Assembly (NCBI GenBank): GCA_963762605.1
Contig: CAVXLJ010000016.1
Span: forward strand, 62,001 to 126,000
DNA from: CAVSRC01 sp963762605
GTDB lineage: Bacteria > Pseudomonadota > Alphaproteobacteria > Rhizobiales > Kaistiaceae
Reading direction: 5' to 3'
DNA length: 64,000 nucleotides
Made by a program: the position numbers and the translations under genes. This document shows positions 35,038 through 45,688 of this stretch, in pieces (the stretch's first letter is position 1; each line of letters begins with the position of its first letter). The notes beneath the pieces were generated by a model that saw only the letters and a program-made list of their open reading frames with translations, had not been told where the DNA came from and did no database searches.

Positions 35038-36357
35038 GACTTGCCCCGCCTCTTCAGCCAGGCTCCGACAACGCCCTTGAGCGCACCGGCAAGCGCCTCG
35101 TTCTTGAGCAGGTCGATGGCGTCGTCGAGAAAGGCCTCGATCAGCAGCTGCTCGGCGTCGGCCCGCGGCACGCCGCGCGCCATCAGGTAGAAAAGCTGCG
35201 GTGTCGTCGATGCGGCCCGAGGTGGAGCCGTGGCCGCATTGGACGTCGTCGGCGAAGATCTCCAGCTCCGGCTTGGAGGCGAATTGCGCCGCGTCGGAGA
35301 GCAGCAGCGCCTGCGCCATCATCTTGCCGTCGGTCTTCTGGGCGTCGGCATCGACGACGATGCGCCCCTGGAAAACGCCTTCGGCGTCGTCGTCGACCAC
35401 GTTCTTGAACAGCTCGCGGCTGTTCGAGTAGCCCTCGGCATGGCGCACGACCAGCATCTGGTCGCCGTGCGCCTTGCCCGCCAGCATGGTGGCACCGTTG
35501 AAGTTGAGCGTCACGCCGCGCCCGGCGATCGTGGCAAATCCCTGCCAGCGCCACAGCGCACCGCCGGCATTGACGATGAGATGCGCGAGGGTGACGTCGG
35601 CGGAAAGCTTCGCCTGCAGCGTGCCGATATGCTGCGCGGCATCGCCTTCCGCCTGCAGCCGCGCCCATTCCACGTTGGCGCCGGGCGCTAGGGAAAGTTC
35701 CGTGACGGCATTGACCTGATAAGCCACGCCATTGGGCCCGCGGTGGCTGTCGATCACGCACAGGCTGGCATTGGCGCCGACCGTCACCATGTCGCGGACG
35801 AAGACCGCCACCGGCTCGTCGGCAGTCGTCAGATGGACGATCTCGATTGGCCGCGCCGGCCTGGCGTCCTTGGCGATGTCGACCACCACGCCGCCCTGCA
35901 TGAAGGCCGAGTTGAGCGCCAGCGCGGTGTCGTCGGAATCGGCAAACAGCCGGCCGACGCGCTCCGGCGTCTTGGCCAGAACATCGCCGAGCGCCGTCAC
36001 GGTGACGCCGTCGAGCCCGGCACGGTCGGAGAGGTCGGGACGATAGCGGCCGTTGACCACGACGATGCGCGCCCGATCGAGCCCGGCCAGCGGATCTTCG
36101 CCTGCCAACCCGGCAAGCACTGCCTCATCGGCACCGTCGGCGAGCGGCGCAGCGCTCTTCATCAGTGCCCTGAGGTCGGTGTACTTCCATTCCTCGACGC
36201 GGCGGTGCGGCAAGCCGCTCTTCTCGAACAGTGCGATGGCCGCCTCGCGGCGGCAGGCGACCGGCGTGCCGCCCGGCAGCGTCGCCGCATTGGCGCGATA
36301 CTGGGCGACAAGCGCCTCTTCCGTCTTGGTGCGGATGGGTGTCGGCTGGATGGCCAT
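35034..36357 (-). CDS. sufD: SUF scaffold subunit SufD with a 1-nt frameshift near the C-terminus
   Basis: A SufD-family protein, partner of SufB and SufC in the SufBC2D scaffold. Conserved parts include RRVEEWKYTDLRALM and, near the C-terminus, FADDVQCGHGSTSGRIDD. After that the frame becomes Arg-rich and runs into sufS. The alternative frame encodes the true family tail (LFYLMARGVPRADAEQLLIE, then AFLDDAIDLLKNEAL) and stops at 35034-35036. One extra base at about 35199 explains it; without it the product is 440 residues. Confidence 0.88.
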
Positions 36358-36365
36358 GGGATTGC

Positions 36366-37115
<750 letters not shown>

Positions 37116-37168
37116 TCTCGTCGCTCTTTTCTTTCAATTTGTTCCGCGATGGCGGCTGGCCGCTGCCG

Positions 37169-37672
37169 TCATTGCTCGCCGTCCCAATAGTCGAGCGAAT
37201 TCTCGGCACGTCCGACGTAGCGTACGCCGCCCTTGCCGGTCGCCCAGTCGAAGCGCGAGGAGACGGCGAACTTCTTCGAGTCCGGATATTCGACCACGTC
37301 GCCTGACCCGGGATTGGCCGAGATGCCGAGGTATTTCAGCGTCGTCTTGCCGGTGTTGACGATCTGGTGGGCGACCTCCGCCCCGCCGGTCGGCGCGGCG
37401 CAGACATCGCCCGCCTTGATCGGATAGCTCTCGGATCCGAAGCGATAGGTGCCCTCGCCTTCGAGGATGACGAACAGCTCCTGCGTCATATGGTGGGCGT
37501 GGAAGGGAAACGCCTTCTTGCCCGGCTCGACCACGTGCAGCATGACGCCGATCCCGGTCGAACCGATCATCTTGCCGAACGAGCCGATCTTCGCCGCGAA
37601 CGCTTCGCCATGCGCGTTGTCGCGCAGCGGCACGTCGGCGATGTTGATCACGGGTTTGGTTGCTTCCGGCAT
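37169..37672 (-). CDS. Cupin-domain protein
   Basis: A 167-residue single-domain cupin. Motif 1 is HHMTQELFVILEGEG (His, Glu), and motif 2 is in GGAEVAHQIVNTG (His), with a KIGSFGKMIGSTGIG N-terminus. The C-terminal FDWATGKGGVRYVG is typical of a cupin group annotated as possible dioxygenase or signalling proteins. It lies within the SUF operon between the toxin and sufC, where no cupin is normally found. Function unknown. Confidence 0.85.
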   Translation of the reverse strand: MPEATKPVINIADVPLRDNAHGEAFAAKIGSFGKMIGSTGIGVMLHVVEPGKKAFPFHAHHMTQELFVILEGEGTYRFGSESYPIKAGDVCAAPTGGAEVAHQIVNTGKTTLKYLGISANPGSGDVVEYPDSKKFAVSSRFDWATGKGGVRYVGRAENSLDYWDGEQ

Positions 37673-37682
37673 CGCTTTCCCT

Positions 37683-38066
37683 TTATCGGATCACTCGGAT
37701 CTCTATCGGCAGGTCAACGTTCGCCCACGCCCGATCGGCCGTAACGGCAACCGCGCCACGCTGCTGGGCCAAGGCCAGGCAAGCCCGGTCCCCGAGTGAG
37801 AGCCCGGCCGGCCTCGTCGTTGGTCGGAGATCGGCGGAAATAACCGCCAGCTCGGTGTCGAAGTCGACAACCTCGAGGTTGAACAGACCAATCGACGCAT
37901 CGATCGATCCACTATCGAAGCCATGATCGGATAGCCGGGATCGAGTCTCGGCAAGGTTCACCGCAGACAAGAGCGCCCGATCGCGAAGCTCAAGGATGAC
38001 TTCATGCCCAGGCTCCTCAAGGATCGCCGCGAGGACGGCTGAGGCATCCAGAACGACGTCGCTCAT
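37683..38066 (-). CDS. PIN-domain toxin (VapC-like)
   Basis: A 127-residue PIN ribonuclease. Acidic residues of the metal site are in VLDASAVLAAI, VNLAETRSRL, LSLGDRACLAL and AVTADRAW. VapC-type toxins cleave tRNA or other RNA. The ATG at 38066 overlaps the stop of the antitoxin gene, the standard coupled arrangement. The PIN core is complete, so the toxin is probably active. Confidence 0.88.
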   Translation of the reverse strand: MSDVVLDASAVLAAILEEPGHEVILELRDRALLSAVNLAETRSRLSDHGFDSGSIDASIGLFNLEVVDFDTELAVISADLRPTTRPAGLSLGDRACLALAQQRGAVAVTADRAWANVDLPIEIRVIR

Positions 38067-38536
38067 CGGTCCTGGCTCGCCTCATGCCGCCGTTCGGCGA
38101 TCAATTCATCCACGAGGGACACGCCTTCGGGCACGAATTGCCTGGCGATATCGTGCGCCCGCCTGAGTGCCGCGCGGCGCGAGAGAACCTCTATCCCGTC
38201 CTCGCTGGCTCGGACATGAACCGGCTCGTCTCCAGCAAGCCCGGCCGCCTTCATCAGACCGGCCGGGATTTGCAGCCGCCCAAGGGCGTCGATCCTCACC
38301 CACGAGACGAGTTCGCCGGCGGCCGCATCTGTCTCACTCTCGCCGCCGCTCTGTTCGTCGCGGCGCGTATGCAACCCGCTGCTCACCAGAACGTTGCGCG
38401 CGTGCTGATACTTAATACCCAGATAGCGAGCAATATCGGCGGTCGCCGCACCCTCGCGTGCAAGAGCACGGATCTTGTCGGACTTCGTCCGCAGACCCTT
38501 GGTTACCTCGTTGAAATCGATTGTTTTTGCCAACAT
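38063..38536 (-). CDS. Antitoxin with N-terminal HTH and C-terminal AbrB/SpoVT-type domain
   Basis: The N-terminal half (KSDKIRALAREGAATADIAR, YLGIKYQHARNVLV) looks like a helix-turn-helix. The C-terminal half (WVRIDALGRLQIPAGLMKAAG, ASEDGIEVLSRRAALRR) is an AbrB/SpoVT-like DNA-binding swapped-hairpin domain, followed by a toxin-binding tail. The in-frame ATG at 38536, behind a CAGG, is preferred over one at 38572, which lies in AT-rich inverted repeats with no ribosome binding site. It is co-encoded with the PIN toxin. Confidence 0.78.
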   Translation of the reverse strand: MLAKTIDFNEVTKGLRTKSDKIRALAREGAATADIARYLGIKYQHARNVLVSSGLHTRRDEQSGGESETDAAAGELVSWVRIDALGRLQIPAGLMKAAGLAGDEPVHVRASEDGIEVLSRRAALRRAHDIARQFVPEGVSLVDELIAERRHEASQDR

Positions 38537-38540
38537 ATCT

Positions 38541-38587
38541 GTTACCTGCCGCTCGTTTTTGATAGGTAACATCTATATATCAAAAAC
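38541..38587. promoter_or_regulatory. Inverted-repeat operator region of the toxin-antitoxin unit
   Basis: Two overlapping inverted repeats: GTTACCT (38541-38547) with AGGTAAC (38564-38570), and GTTTTTGATA (38555-38564) with TATCAAAAAC (38578-38587). The AT-rich stretch stands out from the GC-rich surroundings and lies directly before the antitoxin start, as expected of an autoregulated operator. Confidence 0.6.
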
Positions 38588-38610
38588 AACCATGTCAAGC
38601 ACGTGCACTG

Positions 38611-40080
<1,470 letters not shown>

Positions 40081-40139
40081 TCAGCTACTCCATCCACAGC
40101 GGCTTCAAGGACCGCGGGTGTGAGCGATGCAGGTGGCGC

Positions 40140-41288
40140 TCAGGCTACCTGAATCTCTCCCGGCGCGACGTGCCTTAGCACGCCTTTCCAGGAGGTTGCG
40201 AATGAATCTAAGTCGTTTTCGGCCGAATCCCACCCCATGCTGAGCCGAATGGCGCATTTTGCCAAATCCGGCTCGATGCCCATGGCTTCCAGAACGTGGC
40301 TCGGCGCAACCTTGCCAGATGAACAGGCCGAGCCGGACGAAACCGCAACCCCGGCCAAATCGAGAGCAATAACAAGGGTTTCCGCCGAAATACCGGGCAC
40401 CGCCAGGCACAGTGTCTGCGGCAGGCGGGGCGCGCCCGCGCTGAATACGGTGGCCGCAGGCCCGACGATCTCGGCCAGCCGGTCGCGCCATGAGGACCAC
40501 ACCGGCGCTTTGTCGAGGTCCTTGAGCGCGGCTTGAGCCGCCGCGCCAAAGCCGGCGATGGCGGCCACGTTCTCCGTTCCCGCGCGCGCGCGCCGCTCCT
40601 GCCCGCCACCGGTCAGAAGTGGCGCAAAGGTCGTCCCCTCGCTTGCCCGCACGATCGCACCGGCGCCTTGCGGGCCACCGATCTTGTGCGCCGAGAGCGT
40701 CAGAACATCGACGCCGAGTGCCTTGATATCCAAGGGAATTCGCCCAGCGGCCTGGACCGCGTCACAATGCACCAGGGCGCCTGCTGCATGGGCGATGGCA
40801 GAGACCTCCGCCACCGGCTGGATGGCGCCGGTCTCGTTGTTGGCAAGCATCACCGAAACCAGCACCCGGCCACCCGCCTTGGCCAGCATGGCGCTGAGCG
40901 CCGCGCAGTCGACAATGCCCCCGCTGTCGACGGGGATCGGGCGTATCTCGTCAACGGCGAAACCGCCGCCGGCCAGCACCGAGGGGTGCTCGGTGGCGCC
41001 GACCAGCAGCGTGCCGAGATCGACGATCTCGCTGCCGATGCGCCAGTCTGGCGTCAGCACCGTATTGTTGGCCTCGGTGCCGCCGCTCACGAAGGTCACC
41101 AGCTTGGCCTCGCCGCCGGTGAGGTCCGCCACGGCGCTCCGCGCCTGCTCGATGCGGGCGCGCGCGGCGCGCCCCTCGGCATGGACCGATGAGGCATTGC
41201 CGACCTCGCCGAGCGCAGCCAGCATGGCCGCGCGCGCCTCAGGGCGCAGCGGCGCCGTGGCGTTGTAGTCGAGATAGGTCCGCGCCAT
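40140..41288 (-). CDS. Cysteine desulfurase (IscS/NifS-type), first gene of the SUF operon
   Basis: A 382-residue class V aminotransferase of group I type, beginning RTYLDYNATAPLRPEARAAM. The PLP Lys is in LTLSAHKIGGPQGAGAIV, and the mobile loop has SSGSACSSGKVAPSHVLEAMG. The ATG at 41288 is the family start. In Hyphomicrobiales the SUF operon usually begins with such a second desulfurase, distinct from the SufS at 33790-35037. Confidence 0.92.
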   Translation of the reverse strand: MARTYLDYNATAPLRPEARAAMLAALGEVGNASSVHAEGRAARARIEQARSAVADLTGGEAKLVTFVSGGTEANNTVLTPDWRIGSEIVDLGTLLVGATEHPSVLAGGGFAVDEIRPIPVDSGGIVDCAALSAMLAKAGGRVLVSVMLANNETGAIQPVAEVSAIAHAAGALVHCDAVQAAGRIPLDIKALGVDVLTLSAHKIGGPQGAGAIVRASEGTTFAPLLTGGGQERRARAGTENVAAIAGFGAAAQAALKDLDKAPVWSSWRDRLAEIVGPAATVFSAGAPRLPQTLCLAVPGISAETLVIALDLAGVAVSSGSACSSGKVAPSHVLEAMGIEPDLAKCAIRLSMGWDSAENDLDSFATSWKGVLRHVAPGEIQVA

Positions 41289-41406
41289 CGCGCCGCCTTT
41301 CGTTCTCGCGGCTTCCACCAGTCCGTGTCGCTGGTTCGCTAGCCAGCGCCATACCATGCCCGCACGGTCGCAGAAACCGGGAGCCGGGCATCGCTCTTCA
41401 CCGCCA

Positions 41407-42060
41407 TCAGGCCGCTGCGGTCACCATCAGGAATATCGCCCAGTAATGGACGGCAGCAGCGACGAGCACGAAAACGTGCCAGATCGCCCGCCGGTAGCGC
41501 AGGCGTTGCAGGGTGTAGAAGACCGTGCCGAGCGTGTAGATCACGCCGCCGGCCAGCACCAGCCACAGGACCGTCGGGCTCAGCACGGCCAGAAACGGCT
41601 TTGCCGCAAGCACGCCGACCCAGCCGAAGGCGATGTAGAGGAGCGTGGTGAGGTTGCGCAGCCCATGCGGGGCAAGCGCCGTCTTCAGCACCACGCCCAG
41701 CGCCGCGATCGCCCACACCACCGCCGTCAGGCCGATGGCCAGGCCGCCATGCAGCGCGCCGGCGGTGAACGGCGTGTAGGTGCCGGCAATCATGATGAAG
41801 ATGGCCGCGAAATCGAGCCGGCGCAGGACCTCGTGAAAGCCCAGACGAAAACCGAGGCTGTAGGCCGCCGAAACCGCGAGCATGACGATCAGCGCGGAAG
41901 CGTACACCGCGACGGCGGCCACCGAGGTGCCGTGGAGGGCGGCGGCGGCGATCAGCGCGCGCGCTCCGGCAACGGCCGCTATCAGCCCGACGGCATGGAC
42001 GATGCCGTCCGCGACGACCTCGCTCGGGCTGTATGGGCGTTCCCCGGTCACTGCGGTCAT
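41407..42060 (-). CDS. Hemolysin III family membrane protein (PAQR-like)
   Basis: A 217-residue protein with about seven membrane helices and hemolysin III motifs: EVVADGIVHAVG, LRRLDFAAIFIMIAGTYTPF and the C-terminal AIWHVFVLVAAAVHYWAI with the metal-binding His residues. Family members (TrhA/YqfA) influence membrane lipid homeostasis. The ATG at 42060 has AAGGAAG upstream. It is upstream of the SUF operon on the same strand (118 bases). Confidence 0.88.
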   Translation of the reverse strand: MTAVTGERPYSPSEVVADGIVHAVGLIAAVAGARALIAAAALHGTSVAAVAVYASALIVMLAVSAAYSLGFRLGFHEVLRRLDFAAIFIMIAGTYTPFTAGALHGGLAIGLTAVVWAIAALGVVLKTALAPHGLRNLTTLLYIAFGWVGVLAAKPFLAVLSPTVLWLVLAGGVIYTLGTVFYTLQRLRYRRAIWHVFVLVAAAVHYWAIFLMVTAAA

Positions 42061-42266
42061 GGCCGCTTCCTTATCCGATTTCCGGTGACGTCCCCGGAGG
42101 TCCTCGCGGATCGGTGCAACTTCCATGCTCAAAATGGTGACGCCGCGCCGCTTCGGCCAGCACTCTGCGGCAAACGGCGGCCCCGGCACGCCGGCCCTGA
42201 CGGTTATCCTTGAAACCGCCCCCGGCGATTGTGATATGAAGGCGCCAACTTGCCCGCCGATTGGCG

Positions 42267-42282
42267 GGAATTGGCCAATTCC
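42267..42282. promoter_or_regulatory. 16-base perfect palindrome upstream of the hydrolase gene
   Basis: GGAATTGGCCAATTCC, preceded by the overlapping hairpin CCCGCC-GATT-GGCGGG (42253-42268). It lies in the 294-base divergent region between the hemolysin III gene and the alpha/beta hydrolase and could be an operator. Confidence 0.4.
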
Positions 42283-42354
42283 GCCGCCCTTTCATCCGTG
42301 CGCCGACTATATCCCGCAGGGTGGCGTGTCACTCCCGAGGTCCGCAAAACCCAA

Positions 42355-43011
42355 ATGCCCGAAGTCATCTTTGCCGGCCCCGCTGGGCGCCTTGAAGGCC
42401 GCTTCCAGCCGGCCAAACGCAAGAACGGCCCGATCGCCATCATCCTGCACCCGCATCCGCAGTTCGGGGGCACGATGAACAACCAGATCACCTACCAGCT
42501 TTTCTACATGTTCGCGAAACGCGGCTTCGCCGTGCTGCGCTTCAATTTCCGCGGGGTCGGCCGCAGCCAGGGCGAGTTCGATCACGGTGCCGGCGAACTG
42601 TCCGACGCAGCGGCCGCGCTCGACTGGGTGCAGTCGGTGCACACCGACGCGCGCTCGTGCTGGGTCGCCGGGTTTTCGTTCGGCGCCTGGATCGGCATGC
42701 AGCTTCTCATGCGCCGGCCGGAAGTCGAGGGCTTCATCTCGGTGGCGCCGCAGCCCAACCTTTACGATTTCACGTTCCTGGCCCCCTGCCCGTCCTCGGG
42801 CCTCATCATCCACGGCGACCAGGACAAGGTCGCCCCGCCCAAGGACGTGCAGACTCTGGTCGACAAGCTCAAGACCCAGAAGGGCATCAAGATCGAGCAG
42901 ACCATCGTCAAGGGCGCCAACCACTTCTTCGAGAACAGTACCGAAGAGCTGATCGACCTTTGCTCCGATTACGTCGACCGGCGCCTGGCACCGGGGTCGA
43001 CGGCGGGGTAA
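42355..43011 (+). CDS. Alpha/beta hydrolase
   Basis: A 218-residue hydrolase of the small YqkD/dienelactone-like type. Motifs are HPHPQFGGTMNNQ, RFNFRGVGRSQGEFDHG, the nucleophile elbow GFSFGAW (Ser), and IIHGDQDKVAPP and KGANHFF with the catalytic Asp and His. The ATG at 42355 matches the family start PEVIFAGPAGRLEG. The substrate is unknown; such proteins are very widespread in alphaproteobacteria. Convergent with the secreted hydrolase-like gene. Confidence 0.9.
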   Translation: MPEVIFAGPAGRLEGRFQPAKRKNGPIAIILHPHPQFGGTMNNQITYQLFYMFAKRGFAVLRFNFRGVGRSQGEFDHGAGELSDAAAALDWVQSVHTDARSCWVAGFSFGAWIGMQLLMRRPEVEGFISVAPQPNLYDFTFLAPCPSSGLIIHGDQDKVAPPKDVQTLVDKLKTQKGIKIEQTIVKGANHFFENSTEELIDLCSDYVDRRLAPGSTAG

Positions 43012-43070
43012 GCCGTCCGGCAGCAGACGTGGCCGCCGGCGGACGGCCTTGCGTTGATCCGCAAGCGGCC

Positions 43071-44033
43071 CTAGCCCGCCGGCACCCCGGCCGCGCCGTT
43101 GCCGAGCATCACCTTCCACATGGGTTCGTAGAATTTATCGTTCACACCTTCGGTGTGATAGGGGACCCATTTGGGCAGGTGCTGCGGGTTGCGCCAATGG
43201 GCGAAATCGGGTTCCCGCTTCAGCGCGTAGATGTGGTCGGCCGGGATCTTCAGGGCCTGGTAGGTCTGCCTCAGCACCTTCGCTCCTGGCTCCTTGACGT
43301 GATAGGTGCCATACCAGCGATCGGCTGGCGTGACCGCCCGATCGGCATACCATCTGGCGATCCGCAGCTTCGGGGACTGCGAATAGAAGTCCCAGCCACC
43401 TGAGAAGGACAGCACGCGCGCGACCGCGTATCTCTGCGCAAGCAGCTCCGCCATGCCGCCACCCTGCGATTGTCCGGCAACGGCGACCTGCGACCAGTCG
43501 GGCTGGTCGCCCTTCAGGTAGTGCTGCCACTGCCCGCCGGGGTCGTTGCGCACGAGGTACTGGAGCAGCTTGGTGAAACGATTGACGATCGCGTCCTGCG
43601 GCTTGTCGGGGATGGCGGAAAACGTGCCTTCACCAAAGAGACGCCGGTTCCTGAACTGCAATGCGCAATCGTGATCGCGCGTCAGCTCACGGCCCACGCA
43701 GACCTGCCCGACGGCAGGCTCCGAAATGAAAGACAGCGAGACGATGCGATAGCCCTGCACATTCACCGTGTGGAAGAACGCGCCCGGCTGCTGGTCGGGC
43801 GTGCCCGACGTGCCGGTGAGAAACAGCAGAATCTCGTTGCCCTCGACCCGCCGGTCATAATAGACGCGGCTCGGCGTGTTCCATTGGGTGATGGTCGGAT
43901 CGGTGGCGCTTGGCTTGATGGCCATTTTGCGCAGGTAAGTCACGTCGAAGGGCGGCGCGGGATGATCGGCCGCCACGGCCGCCGGAATCAGTGCCATGCA
44001 TGCCAGGACGGCAGAGCAGATCAGCTTGTACAT
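43071..44033 (-). CDS. Secreted protein with hydrolase-like nucleophile motif
   Basis: A 320-residue protein with a Sec signal peptide (MYKLICSAVLACMALIPAAVA) and a GQSQGGGMAELLA motif that resembles an alpha/beta-hydrolase nucleophile elbow, plus LLFLTGTSGTP and a C-terminal PYHTEGVND with a candidate His. Overall it resembles the BPSS1187-type secreted family, whose function is unknown. The ATG at 44033 is chosen because the signal peptide begins there. Confidence 0.75.
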   Translation of the reverse strand: MYKLICSAVLACMALIPAAVAADHPAPPFDVTYLRKMAIKPSATDPTITQWNTPSRVYYDRRVEGNEILLFLTGTSGTPDQQPGAFFHTVNVQGYRIVSLSFISEPAVGQVCVGRELTRDHDCALQFRNRRLFGEGTFSAIPDKPQDAIVNRFTKLLQYLVRNDPGGQWQHYLKGDQPDWSQVAVAGQSQGGGMAELLAQRYAVARVLSFSGGWDFYSQSPKLRIARWYADRAVTPADRWYGTYHVKEPGAKVLRQTYQALKIPADHIYALKREPDFAHWRNPQHLPKWVPYHTEGVNDKFYEPMWKVMLGNGAAGVPAG

Positions 44034-44170
44034 TCGGATAGCCAGCCATTGCTCGTCATCGCCCTTGGCCCCGGAGGTACCGTCCGGCCGGACCGCGCGC
44101 AATACGTGCGCCCTTCCCTTCCTCAGACAACGTTAATTGTGAGGTGCCCATACCAGGCCGGCGTTGAGCG

Positions 44171-45391
44171 CTAAGCCAGCTTCTTCGCCGCCAGCACCGC
44201 GTTGAGCCCGCCGAAGGCGAAGGAATTCGACATCGCCACGTCGATTGTCATCGGACGTGCTGCATTGGGCACGTAGTCGAGATCGCAAGCCGGGTCGGGC
44301 TCGAGGTAATTCATCGTCGGCGGGGCGATGTTGTCGCGCACGGCAAGAAGTGTGGCAACGAACTCCAGCGCGCCAGCGGCGCCCAGCGCATGGCCAACCA
44401 TCGACTTGGTCGAGGAGACCGGAATCGCCTTCGCCCGCTCGCCGAACGTGACCTTGAGGGCCTCCGTCTCGGTCGAGTCGTTGGTCATCGTGCCGGTGCC
44501 GTGGGCGTTGACGTAGTCGACGTCCTCGCGTGTGAGGCCGGCATCAGCAAGGCAGGCGTTCATCGCCCGCGCCATGCCGCCGACATCCGGATTGGTCAGG
44601 TCGCGCGCGTCGGCGCTCATGCCGAAACCGGCGATTTCGGCAATGATCTCGGCGCCGCGCGCCCGGGCGCTGTCCAGCGTCTCCAGCACCACCATGGCGG
44701 CGCCCTCGCCGATCACCAGCCCCTTGCGCCCCTTCGAGAACGGCCGGCAGGTATCGGTCGCCATCACCCTGAGCGCCTCCCAGCCCTTCAGCGTGCCGAG
44801 ATTGATGCAGGCCTCGGTGCCGCCGGTCACCGCCGCATCGGCGATGCCGGAGCGCACCATCTGATAGGCCAGCCCGATGGCATGGGTCGCCGAGGAGCAG
44901 GCGCTGACGATGCCGAAGGCGGGACCGCGCAGGCCGAGGAACATCGACACCTGGCTGGCCGGCGCATTGGGCATCAGCTTGGGCACGGTGAGCGGATAGA
45001 CCCGCGTCGCCTTTTCGGAATAAAGCCGCTTGTAGGATTCGTCGATCGTGGTGGAACCGCCGATGCCGGTGCCGACGATCGCCGCCGTGCGTTCCGACAG
45101 CGCCTCGCCGATGGTCAGCCCAGACTGGGCCAGCGCCTCACGTGCGGCGATGATTGCGAACTGCGACACGCGATCGAGCGGCGCCAACTGGCGTTCCTCG
45201 AAATAGGCGGCTGGATCGTAGTCCTTGACCTCGGCAACCACCTCGCGGAACAGCAGCTCCGGCGAGACCAGCGTCGGCTGGGCAATGCCGCTCACGCCCT
45301 CGCGCAGCGATTGCCAATAGGTGGCCGTATCCTTGCCGACCGGCGAAACGACGCCGCACCCCGTGACGACGACGCGATGTGGCCAGATCAC
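44171..45391 (-). CDS. Beta-ketoacyl-ACP synthase II-like protein
   Basis: A 406-residue FabF-type condensing enzyme. The Cys-His-His active site is complete: VSACSSATHAIG (Cys), NAHGTGTMTND (His) and STKSMVGHALGAAGALE (His). It elongates acyl-ACP. Its ATG overlaps the stop of the acyl carrier protein gene, so the two probably act together on a dedicated acyl chain. It may be a specialised KAS for lipid A or another long-chain product rather than the housekeeping FabF. Confidence 0.92.
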   Translation of the reverse strand: MIWPHRVVVTGCGVVSPVGKDTATYWQSLREGVSGIAQPTLVSPELLFREVVAEVKDYDPAAYFEERQLAPLDRVSQFAIIAAREALAQSGLTIGEALSERTAAIVGTGIGGSTTIDESYKRLYSEKATRVYPLTVPKLMPNAPASQVSMFLGLRGPAFGIVSACSSATHAIGLAYQMVRSGIADAAVTGGTEACINLGTLKGWEALRVMATDTCRPFSKGRKGLVIGEGAAMVVLETLDSARARGAEIIAEIAGFGMSADARDLTNPDVGGMARAMNACLADAGLTREDVDYVNAHGTGTMTNDSTETEALKVTFGERAKAIPVSSTKSMVGHALGAAGALEFVATLLAVRDNIAPPTMNYLEPDPACDLDYVPNAARPMTIDVAMSNSFAFGGLNAVLAAKKLA

Positions 45392-45642
45392 GATTGTGGC
45401 TTCTGATCGACCAGGCCCTGGATCGCCTTGACCACGTCGCCGACAGTCGCGAAGTCGGTGGCAGCGCTATTGGCGTTGTAGGGGATCTGGATGCCGAATT
45501 TTTCTTCCAGGTCGAACACCATTTCCAGTGCATCAATCGATTCCAGGCCAAGTTCCTGGAGATTGTCGGCCAAATTGATCGTCTTCTCGCCAGGAACCTT
45601 CTTGGCGATAATTGCAATCACGTCCGCAGCCACATCGGCCAT
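45388..45642 (-). CDS. Specialised acyl carrier protein
   Basis: An 84-residue ACP. The phosphopantetheine Ser is in LGLESIDALEMVFDLEEKFGI, with ESI in place of the usual DSL, which marks it as different from the housekeeping AcpP. The ATG at 45642 has GGAGG nearby. Overlap with the KAS gene and closeness to lpxD suggest it carries an acyl group for that pathway, in the way AcpXL does in rhizobia, although it does not look like AcpXL itself. Confidence 0.87.
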   Translation of the reverse strand: MADVAADVIAIIAKKVPGEKTINLADNLQELGLESIDALEMVFDLEEKFGIQIPYNANSAATDFATVGDVVKAIQGLVDQKPQS

Positions 45643-45688
45643 TTTTTCTTCGCCTCCAGCCCCCAAAAGGCCATCCTCGTTATTCTTG

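Noticed and set aside
41329..41348. CGCTGG/CCAGCG hairpin upstream of the first cysteine desulfurase
   Set aside because: Six base pairs with an eight-base loop and no T-run; too weak to call as a terminator or operator.
43012..43070. GC-rich inverted repeat between two convergent genes as a terminator
   Set aside because: The stem is imperfect and no T-run follows on either strand.
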